Source: DASQPJ01 sp036268355 (GTDB lineage Bacteria; Actinomycetota; Actinomycetes; Sporichthyales; Sporichthyaceae). Taken from it: a DNA stretch of 51,360 nucleotides. The stretch lies in NCBI GenBank assembly GCA_036268355.1, contig DATAUG010000080.1:1-51360 (forward strand), read 5' to 3'. The notes beneath the pieces were generated by a model. The model saw only the letters and a program-made list of their open reading frames with translations, was not told where the DNA came from and searched no databases. Of this stretch, positions 16,040 through 21,837 are shown piece after piece. The translations under genes were made by a program, and so were the position numbers. Each line of letters opens with the position of its first letter. The first letter of the stretch is position 1.

Positions 16040-16935
16040 TTCAATACCACCGTCGGTATCGGAACCGGCAGCGGGTCGGAATCGGCGAACCTGCGCACGC
16101 GAGTGCCGCGGAGTATCGAAATTCGTTCGAAGTCGCCCGGGCCGATGTCCTCCCAAAAATCGGTGAATGTGGCTCCCTGGAGCAGGTCCGACCCCAGTCC
16201 GGCCTTGATCCGGTCGCGCGCCACCCAACGAGCCTGCATCTCGGAGTCGGATATCTGTGCGATCTCATCGCCTGGTCGAACGTAGTTGTCGTTCCCACCA
16301 TGCAGGAGAATTTCTGTGGCACAGACCGCCCAGACACGGATTGACGCCATTCCAGCGACCACCGAGACCGGGAAGAAACCGGCTTCGACCAGTTTGGCCA
16401 GCCGCTCGCCGGCCGCGTACGACGTCCAAACCGCGCCGGTCCGCTCGGCCTCCTCCACGACGACTGCCGTTCCATAGACGTGGAACTCCCGGATTCCCCG
16501 CTCATCCAGATGGGACGAGGAATCGACAATGCCCACCACTCCATGCGCGCCGACCTGCTCGGCTTCCTCGACCATCCGTCGGAAGGCCGCGTTGTAACCG
16601 GCCCCCCACGCCTGGGACACCCAGGTCTGTTCCACATTGGCCCCCCAGACCCGGTGCTCGGCACCGCCCTGGTTGTAACCGTAACCCGAGAAATGGGGAC
16701 ACCCGTATGAGCTCAGCTGCGACGAGGTCGACGAACCGGACCAGAAAAGCGACGAGCCGTAGGGCGAGCCGGTCGCGTACCAGGACCATCCCATCACGCA
16801 GTAACCCTGCACCAGGCCGACCGGTCGCAGTCCCATGCGCAGACAGGCCGCGAAGTCCGGGATCGAGAGACCGGAGGTGAAGGCCTTCTTTCCGAGTCGG
16901 GACGCGGCCTCGGGCGGGATGTCCGTGGCGGTCAT
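16036..16935 (-). CDS. Divergent double YbjQ-like protein, second of three in the PspA operon
   Basis: A 299-residue protein related to its two neighbours. The first unit (about 15-150) keeps AFTSGLSIPDFAACLRMGL and GAHGVVGIVDSSSHL ... FHVYGTAVVV but carries a 40-residue Gly/Ser/Tyr-rich insertion (about 50-90). The second unit (about 160-299) is strongly diverged: TSYAAGERLAKLVEAGFFPV is recognisable, but the conserved GVVGVR strand is replaced. It ends with VPIPTVVLK, like the VPTTIISL tail of the next protein upstream. It starts one base inside the previous stop (TGATG). The divergence suggests that the three proteins are not simple redundant copies but subunits of one assembly; that is inference. 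Confidence 0.72.
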   Translation of the reverse strand: MTATDIPPEAASRLGKKAFTSGLSIPDFAACLRMGLRPVGLVQGYCVMGWSWYATGSPYGSSLFWSGSSTSSQLSSYGCPHFSGYGYNQGGAEHRVWGANVEQTWVSQAWGAGYNAAFRRMVEEAEQVGAHGVVGIVDSSSHLDERGIREFHVYGTAVVVEEAERTGAVWTSYAAGERLAKLVEAGFFPVSVVAGMASIRVWAVCATEILLHGGNDNYVRPGDEIAQISDSEMQARWVARDRIKAGLGSDLLQGATFTDFWEDIGPGDFERISILRGTRVRRFADSDPLPVPIPTVVLK

Positions 16936-17747
16936 CAGTTGTCGAGCGAGATTATGGTGGTCGGTACGGGCAGGACCACGTCGTCCGCGGTCTTGAGCAC
17001 GGCAGTGCCCAGCGACAGGAACTCGATCGTGTGGCTGCCCCACATGTGGCTTTTCTCCTCCAGGCGAACGCCCACTATGCCGGTGGCCGAAAGCCGTTCC
17101 GCTTCATCCTGCATGCGGTTCATGGCCAGTTCGCGGGCCTCGTAGAGCGCCTGGGTGAAATTGGTCAGCTCGATATTCTGCCCCATCGAGCCCAACGTCT
17201 GGCCGAGTCCCCGGTGGGCGATGTGGTAAACGCAGGTGCCCATCACCAGCCCCTGCGGGACATGGCCGGTCTTCATGATCGTCCAGAAGTCCTGGCCGGA
17301 GAGGTCGGAGGTGAATGGCTTGCCGAGTTTGTTCAGGTAAGACTGCCCATTCTCGGCCTTCACCGCCGTGCCGATCGCGATGAACTCGACGGCGTCCTTG
17401 CCCCACTCGTAGTAGTTGACGTCGAGCCGCACTCCCACCACACCGTCGGCCCGCAGTTGCTCGGCCTCCTCCTCCATCCGGTTCATCGCGAGCTCACGGG
17501 CGTTGTACATGGCCTCGGTGAGTTTCTCCAGCTCCTGGGACTGCGACCACTTCTTGGCCTGGAATCCGGTGTGGTAAATGGACGATCCCATCACCAGGCC
17601 GAGCGGGTGGAATCCGGCTTCCTTCACCAGCAGGAATTCGTTCACCGACAGATCGGAGGTGAACAGGCCGTTCTCCAGCTCCCGTAACCGGCGGCCGGCA
17701 TCCGGGGGCAGGTCGGCGGGCAGGCTCCCCTGGTCGCTGTTGCTCAT
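16935..17747 (-). CDS. Double YbjQ-like protein, first of three in the PspA operon
   Basis: A 270-residue protein holding two clear YbjQ-like repeats. The first (about 28-130) has LFTSDLSVNEFLLVKEAGFH, ARELAMNRMEEEAEQL, ADGVVGVRLDVNYYEW and FIAIGTAV. The second (about 145-260) has PFTSDLSGQDFWTIMKTGH, ARELAMNRMQDEAERLSATG, IVGVRLEEKSHMW and FLSLGTAV. The near-identity of the ARELAMNRM helices shows internal duplication. It is the least diverged of the three. It sits between the 131-residue protein (ATGA overlap) and the second YbjQ-like gene. Confidence 0.85.
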   Translation of the reverse strand: MSNSDQGSLPADLPPDAGRRLRELENGLFTSDLSVNEFLLVKEAGFHPLGLVMGSSIYHTGFQAKKWSQSQELEKLTEAMYNARELAMNRMEEEAEQLRADGVVGVRLDVNYYEWGKDAVEFIAIGTAVKAENGQSYLNKLGKPFTSDLSGQDFWTIMKTGHVPQGLVMGTCVYHIAHRGLGQTLGSMGQNIELTNFTQALYEARELAMNRMQDEAERLSATGIVGVRLEEKSHMWGSHTIEFLSLGTAVLKTADDVVLPVPTTIISLDN

Positions 17748-18139
17748 TCCGATCCTCCGATCACGAGTCGCTCCAGCGCCAACCTCGCGTCTTGGCTGCG
17801 GACCGCTTCGGCCTGCAGCCGCAGGAGCAGTCGGTGCAGCCACTGCCCCATCTCCAGCTTCTCCGTCCGGATACGAATACCGCCGGACGAATGGCCGACG
17901 GTGCAATCGAGGACGCCGTCGCGCACGAGCGCGTCGAAATCTTCGTCCCCGAGGCGAACGCGCACCGACTTGATCTCGTTTGAACGGTGGATCAGCCCAC
18001 CTCTGCGTTCCACCTGCAGGCGATCGCCGAGGGAGGCCGACAGGTCGGCCGCGAGCACTCTGAGCAGAGTGTGCACATCGTGGGCCTCAGCCATCAGCGT
18101 GGCCACCGCGAGCTCGAGGTCGTAGCCGGCGTCCGTCAT
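17744..18139 (-). CDS. 131-residue protein of unknown function encoded between PspA and YbjQ-like genes
   Basis: Not recognised. It is a soluble, charged protein with an N-terminal helical segment (YDLELAVATLMAEAHDVHTL), a central beta-rich part (DRLQVERRGGLIHRSNEIKS, VRVRLGDEDFDALV, CTVGHSSGGIRIRTEKL) and a C-terminal helix (WLHRLLLRLQAEAVRSQDAR). No Cys pair, TM segment or signal peptide is visible. It overlaps pspA by ATGA upstream and the first YbjQ-like gene by ATGA downstream, so it is almost certainly translated in step with PspA. A PspA adaptor is a reasonable guess. It does not look like the short PspAA proteins known from other Psp operons. Confidence 0.75.
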   Translation of the reverse strand: MTDAGYDLELAVATLMAEAHDVHTLLRVLAADLSASLGDRLQVERRGGLIHRSNEIKSVRVRLGDEDFDALVRDGVLDCTVGHSSGGIRIRTEKLEMGQWLHRLLLRLQAEAVRSQDARLALERLVIGGSE

Positions 18140-18915
18140 GACTTTCCGTCGGGCACGATCTCGGCGTCGACAACCTCGGCCTCGTGTGCCTTGGTCGTCC
18201 CCGGCCCCAGCGCGCCCGCCGGCCCCATGCCTGCCCGCAGGGCCGCCAGTTGCTCGTCCACCGAACTCGCTGTACCGATCCGGTCGAGCTCTTTCTGGAT
18301 GTCGTCGCCACCGGATCCGACGCTCTCCAGGACTCCCGACTCGAGCAGCTCGTCCAGCGCCGAGGACCGGGCCTGCATGCCCGCGATCTTGTCCTGGGCC
18401 CGTTGCAGGGCGGCTCCGGAGTCCGTGATCGACTTGGAGATTCCGGCCACTCCCTCGCTCACCGAGGTCATGGCCTGGGCCGCGGTGTACTGGGCCTTCA
18501 TCGTCTCTTTCTGCGTGCGGAACTGGTTCACCCGGGTCTGCAGCGCCGACAAGGTCTGCGACAACTTGCCCTCCTGCTCGATCAGCTGCTGGTGCTGCGG
18601 CTCCATCTGCTCGATCTGCTGCATCGCGGCGGCGCGCCGGGTGAGCGCCTCCCGAGCCAGCTCCTCGCGGCCCGCCCCGAGAGCCGCCTTCGCCTGGTCC
18701 TGGAGGTGGTCCGCCGAGTGCTGGAGTTGGTCCTCCTGCAACTCGATGCGCTTGCGGGAAGCCGCGATCTCGACCAGTGCTCGGCGGACCTGGGTGATCT
18801 GCTCGAGCATCTTTTCGTAGGACAGGTCGAGCATCTCGTCGGGCTTCTCCGCCCGGTCCAAGGCCCGACTCGCCTTGGCCGAAACGATGTCGTGCGCCCG
18901 CTGGAAAAGTCCCAT
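18136..18915 (-). CDS. pspA: PspA/IM30 (ESCRT-III-like) membrane stress protein
   Basis: A 259-residue, almost entirely helical protein starting MGLFQRAHDIVSAKASRALD, the amphipathic helix of PspA/Vipp1 proteins that binds stressed membranes. A long coiled coil follows (LDLSYEKMLEQITQVRRALV to about 165), then a C-terminal hairpin region and an acidic tail ending EVVDAEIVPDGKS. PspA polymerises on the inner membrane and limits proton leakage. Here it heads a five-gene overlapping operon with a small unknown protein and three YbjQ-like proteins. No PspB/C, PspM/N or LiaI-like genes, and no adjacent regulator, are seen. The start is clear: AGGAGG-like bases lie just upstream (minus strand of CCTCCTAGG near 18923). 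Confidence 0.92.
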   Translation of the reverse strand: MGLFQRAHDIVSAKASRALDRAEKPDEMLDLSYEKMLEQITQVRRALVEIAASRKRIELQEDQLQHSADHLQDQAKAALGAGREELAREALTRRAAAMQQIEQMEPQHQQLIEQEGKLSQTLSALQTRVNQFRTQKETMKAQYTAAQAMTSVSEGVAGISKSITDSGAALQRAQDKIAGMQARSSALDELLESGVLESVGSGGDDIQKELDRIGTASSVDEQLAALRAGMGPAGALGPGTTKAHEAEVVDAEIVPDGKS

Positions 18916-19460
18916 CGCCGAGCCTCCTAGGGTTCACTGCCCAGACGAAATCGTGGCACACCCCGATCGGCTCGTTGACCGAAGGGAACGCATCACCCGT
19001 GGGGCGTGCGAGGACATGACCCGGTGTCCGCGTCAGGGGTATGGCTGAAGCCCTGGCCTGCGGGGTACGAGGGACATCATCCCGGCGCCAGACCCCTGGC
19101 CCGGCGAGGTGCGCGTTGCCGTGCACACAGCGGCGATCACCTTTCGGAGCTGACCGCCTGGCAGGCGCTGGTGGGGCCGGGCGACACGGCCAGGCTGCGA
19201 GCGGTGATCAGTCAAACCGTCCCGCCGGCCGAAGGGCAGTAGGCCTTCGAAAGGGGCGGAGTGGTCCGACCCCCGGAAAGACCGTCCTCGTCGTTCGCTG
19301 AATCCAAGGCGGAGGTGCGTCACATCCGAGGTCGAAGTGGCCAGGAAGGTCACCACCTTGGGCACGCCCCGGACTTCAACGATCGCCGGTGCCAGAGATA
19401 CATTCGTCGCTGCCTCGCCGTGATCGAATGGCCGGACGGACCGGCCGCTCCGAGAGAGGG
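18916..19460. other. Stretch without a convincing gene, upstream of pspA
   Basis: These 545 bases hold the pspA promoter region at the left. Beyond that there are only short open frames with no recognisable protein and mixed codon use. One plus-strand frame ending near 19242 (tail TAWQALVGPGDTARLRAVIS) could be the remnant of a real gene, but I cannot place it. The stretch borders a deletion-scarred glyoxalase gene, so it may be decayed DNA. Confidence 0.4.
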
Positions 19461-19657
19461 TCATTGCCTCGGTTCGGCCGGTTTCCTCGTAGGCGAACCG
19501 AACCGAATGAGGTTGCCGTCCGGGTCGGCCACGGCGCCTGCCGTAGCAGCCTCCTGAGTATTCGCGGGACGAAGAAACCGAGCCGCTGGTAATGCCGGAG
19601 CGCCGCGTCGAGATCGCGGACGGCGAAGATGGGTGCTATCCGGTGCAGGCCGCTCAC
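19461..19657 (-). pseudogene. Glyoxalase-superfamily gene with the middle deleted
   Basis: From GTG 19657 the frame encodes SGLHRIAPIFAVRDLDAALR and HYQRLGF, the first strand and helix of a VOC-fold protein. It then passes into unrelated sequence. In another frame the same stretch encodes GAVADPDGNLIRFGSP and a tail ending at TGA 19461-19463, the last strand of the same fold. About 70-80 central residues are missing and the two ends are out of frame. It is a deletion remnant, not a functional gene. Confidence 0.8.
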
Positions 19658-19706
19658 CCTGCCGGCTTCGCACGGACCGGCACGCGAGGCTGTCGCTGCG
19701 ATTGGC

Positions 19707-19958
19707 TCAGGCCGTGGCCGCAGCGCGATCGCGACCCAGGGCGCGGATCAGGCTCAGGGTGGAGACCACCGCCCAGACCCCTTCCACGAAGACGAAGCCG
19801 AGCTCGTGGTCGACCGCTGCGCACCCGGTCAGGATCGCGGTCCCCAGGGCGTTGGCGAGCAGATAGAGGGCCGCGTCCGACCCGAGCCCCATCCGTTGGT
19901 TTGCCACGAATCCGGCGAGGACGATCACGGCGCCGAGCATCTGAATCGCTTGTCCCAT
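19707..19958 (-). CDS. Small membrane protein, CBU_0592-like
   Basis: An 83-residue protein with three hydrophobic segments: AIQMLGAVIVLAGFVANQR, ALYLLANALGTAILTGCAAV and VEGVWAVVSTLSLIRAL. The LYLLANALG ... FVFVEGVWAVVS pattern matches the small CBU_0592-like membrane family of unknown function. It starts at ATG 19958 with AAGGGTCCAACC before it. It sits 12 nt after the ArsI/CadI-like stop on the same strand and may be cotranscribed with it; a functional tie to metal resistance is not shown. Confidence 0.7.
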   Translation of the reverse strand: MGQAIQMLGAVIVLAGFVANQRMGLGSDAALYLLANALGTAILTGCAAVDHELGFVFVEGVWAVVSTLSLIRALGRDRAAATA

Positions 19959-19970
19959 GGTTGGACCCTT

Positions 19971-20438
19971 TCACCAGCACGTCGCGTTGGACACGGCGAC
20001 AGCAGGCAGTGGAACCCCGGGTACCACGGTGGGGAGACAGCATTCGCCGTCCTGCGCCTGGTACATCGTGGAGGTGTCGGCCTTGACGACGTAGACCTCC
20101 CACGGTTCGGCGCCGGGGCCGTGTACCCAGACCTTGTCCTGGACGGCGTAGCAGCAGGCGGTGTCGGCCTCCTCGATCGTGGCCATGCCTTCCGCGGTCA
20201 GGCGGGCCGAGACGGCGGCGACCGCCTCGGTGGTCTCGACCTCGACGCCCAGATGGTCCATGACGGTGGGTCGGTCGGCGTCGCCCTCGATAAGGACGAG
20301 TTTGAGCGGCGGCTCGGTGATCGCGAAGTTGGCGTAGCCCGGGCGGCGTTTGGCCGGCTCGGTGTTGAAGAGCCTGCTGTAGAAGGCAACGGAGGCTTCG
20401 AGATCGGCGACGCGTAGGGCGAGCTGGACTCTGGACAC
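19971..20438 (-). CDS. ArsI/CadI-family metalloenzyme of the VOC fold
   Basis: A 155-residue dioxygenase-fold protein of the group that contains ArsI (which cleaves the carbon-arsenic bond of organoarsenicals) and CadI. RVQLALRVADL supplies the Gln metal ligand, DHLGVEV the His, and EPWEVYVV the Glu. TACCYAVQDKVW carries the vicinal Cys pair that binds trivalent arsenic in ArsI. GTG 20438 is chosen because GGAGA lies about 7 nt upstream and the family begins here; an in-frame ATG at 20516 would add 26 unlikely residues and overlap the operator. It is divergent from the arsR-arsC fusion across a 50-bp dyad, so it is likely arsenic- or metal-inducible. The C-terminal tail has extra Cys residues. 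Confidence 0.87.
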   Translation of the reverse strand: MSRVQLALRVADLEASVAFYSRLFNTEPAKRRPGYANFAITEPPLKLVLIEGDADRPTVMDHLGVEVETTEAVAAVSARLTAEGMATIEEADTACCYAVQDKVWVHGPGAEPWEVYVVKADTSTMYQAQDGECCLPTVVPGVPLPAVAVSNATCW

Positions 20439-20513
20439 GGGCTGTCTCCGTTCGCTTTGCCCTCTTGGCGGCGGGTCCTGCCCGATGTTCACCCGATCGA
20501 GCTTGCTCTCCGA

Positions 20514-20563
20514 CATCGACTGATGTCAATATCGAGAAACAACGATATGGATGAACGTCGATG
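20514..20563. promoter_or_regulatory. 50-bp dyad operator between arsI-like and arsR-arsC genes
   Basis: Outer arms CATCGAC (20514-20520) and GTCGATG (20557-20563) and inner arms ATATCG (20529-20534) and CGATAT (20543-20548) share the same centre at 20538.5. The regular CATCGAC-N8-ATATCG-N8-CGATAT-N8-GTCGATG layout fits an ArsR/SmtB-type operator serving both divergent genes. A TTGACA -35-like box on the minus strand overlaps it (20527-20532). Confidence 0.7.
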
Positions 20564-20575
20564 GGAGATGCGAGC

Positions 20576-21112
20576 GTGGAGTCCGGCGAAGTCGTGTCCT
20601 GCTCGCCCCTGCTGCGCGAGCCGCTGACCGCCCAGGCGGCCGTGGAACTGGCCGCCGTGTTCAAGGCGTTGGCAGACCCGATGTCAGAAGAACCCAAACC
20701 CAGCGTCCTCTTCGTCTGCGTCCACAACGCAGGCCGCTCCCAGATGGCAGCAGGATGGCTCGCCCACCTCGCTGGGGACCGCGTCGAGGTCCGTTCCGCC
20801 GGATCGGCACCCGGCGCAACCATCAATTCCGTCGCCGTGGCCGCCATGGCCGAGGTCGGCATCGACATCACCTCAGCGATCCCGAAGGTCCTCACCCCCG
20901 AAGCGGTACAGGCCTCCGACGTGGTTATCACCATGGGCTGCGGAGACGCCTGCCCCTTCTTTCCCGGAAAGCGCTACGAGGACTGGGCCCTCGACGACCC
21001 CGCCGGTCAGGGCATCGAGGCCGTGCGCCCAATCCGCGACGAGATCCACGGGCGGATTGCGAAACTGCTGGCCGAGCTCGGGATCAGCGTCCGTGAGCGA
21101 ACAACGCAATGA
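20576..21112 (+). CDS. arsC: Chimera: ArsR N-terminus fused in frame to arsenate reductase ArsC
   Basis: From GTG 20576 (GGGAG about 9 nt upstream) there are 178 residues. Residues 1-35 (SPLLREPLTAQAAVELAAVF, KALADP) are the N-terminal helix of an ArsR repressor, cut exactly where the helix-turn-helix should begin. Met36 (ATG 20681) starts a complete low-molecular-weight-phosphatase-type arsenate reductase: VLFVCVHNAGRSQMAAGW holds the CX5R catalytic loop, GCGDACP the second Cys region, and DDPAGQ the acid motif. The enzyme reduces arsenate with thiol cofactors. A deletion seems to have joined arsR to arsC, removing the repressor's DNA-binding part and any transporter gene between. ArsC may still be made, from either start. 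Confidence 0.85.
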   Translation: MESGEVVSCSPLLREPLTAQAAVELAAVFKALADPMSEEPKPSVLFVCVHNAGRSQMAAGWLAHLAGDRVEVRSAGSAPGATINSVAVAAMAEVGIDITSAIPKVLTPEAVQASDVVITMGCGDACPFFPGKRYEDWALDDPAGQGIEAVRPIRDEIHGRIAKLLAELGISVRERTTQ

Positions 21113-21144
21113 GCGCTACAGCTCGGGCGCTGGGAACCTGGTCG

Positions 21145-21363
21145 TCACTGATCGCGGTCGCGCACCGCCTCGGCGGCGAACTGCAGCCTCGCGCACGTCG
21201 TCGGCCTCAAGATCCGGGTAGTCGGCGAGGATCTTCGCGACGGTCATCCCCTCCGCGACCATGCCAACCACGGTCGCGACCGGAATGCGCAGGCCCGGAT
21301 GCAGGCGACCCCGCCCATCTTGTCCGGCGCCACGGTGATCCGCTCGAAATGCGTGCGCCAAGG
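21145..21363 (-). pseudogene. DUF433 protein gene broken by two frameshifts
   Basis: Reading the minus strand, one frame gives FERITVAPDKMGGVACIR. After a one-base loss the next frame gives GLRIPVATVVGMVAEGMTVA, KILADYPDLEADDVREA. After a second shift the last part gives LQFAAEAVRDRDQ and a stop at 21145-21147. Joined, these make a normal DUF433 protein (small HTH-like proteins often acting as antitoxins). No start codon is seen before FERITV, so the 5' end may also be lost. Confidence 0.8.
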
Positions 21364-21458
21364 CTACGCCTCGACGGCCCCCAAGCGCTTCGCGCGCAGC
21401 CGTCGCGCGCGGTCGGGCTCCGCGGCCAAATCAGACGGAAACTGAGACGGAGAGCGAC

Positions 21459-21494
21459 AAACGCCGGGCACCCGAAGATCGGTGCCCGGCGTTT
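21459..21494. terminator. Bidirectional terminator hairpin beside tRNA-Ser
   Basis: AAACGCCGGGCACC (21459-21472) is a perfect 14-bp match to GGTGCCCGGCGTTT (21481-21494) with an 8-nt loop. The A and T ends give a short U-tract in either direction. It lies 16 nt past the 3' end of the minus-strand tRNA. Confidence 0.8.
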
Positions 21495-21509
21495 GTGCTG
21501 GTCAGCCGG

Positions 21510-21594
21510 CGGAGAATCGGGGATTTGAACCCCGGAGGGATTGCTCCCAACACGCTTTCCAAGCGTGCGCCCTAGGCCACTAGGCGAATCCTCC
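21510..21594 (-). tRNA. tRNA-Ser (anticodon GGA)
   Basis: On the minus strand the gene begins GGAGGATTCGCC at 21594. The anticodon stem-loop ACGCTTGGAAAGCGT places GGA at the anticodon. A long variable arm (TTGGGAGCAATCCCTCC) and GGTTCAAATCC T-loop follow. The acceptor stem GGAGGAT pairs with ATTCTCC with one G-T. The 85-nt length and long variable arm fit a class II serine tRNA. The CCA end is not encoded. Confidence 0.95.
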
Positions 21595-21681
21595 TTGGAG
21601 CGGCGCAAGCTTACCGCGCGGTGTGGGCCGGTTCGGAGCGCGGCCGGGACCGGGCCGGGTGAAGCTGTAGACTGCCAAACC

Positions 21682-21769
21682 GGCTCCCCGTGCGGTGCCA
21701 CCTATCCCAACCCCCCCAGGGCCGGAAGGCAGCAAGGGTAAGCGAGCTCTGGTAGGTGCGCGGGGAGCC
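21682..21769 (+). ncRNA. ffs: Signal recognition particle RNA (small bacterial type)
   Basis: The ends GGCTCCCCG (21682) and CGGGGAGCC (21769) pair. The apical domain has the conserved GGCCGGAAGGCAGCAAGGGT, in which GGAA forms the tetraloop and AGCA the symmetric loop bound by Ffh. The helix between carries CCACCTATCCCA and GGTAGGTGCG. It is the 4.5S-like SRP RNA, placed just before dnaX as in many actinobacteria. Its ends are set by the terminal helix and may be off by a few bases. Confidence 0.95.
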
Positions 21770-21837
21770 TTCACATCTTCTCCCCAGACGTCGCATCTCG
21801 TGGCACCGTCGTCGGCGGCGCCGGCTAGGGTCGACTC

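Noticed and set aside
19006..19464. Small genes on either strand upstream of pspA
   Set aside because: Composition and length do not support coding, and no family was recognised; described only as decayed or empty DNA.
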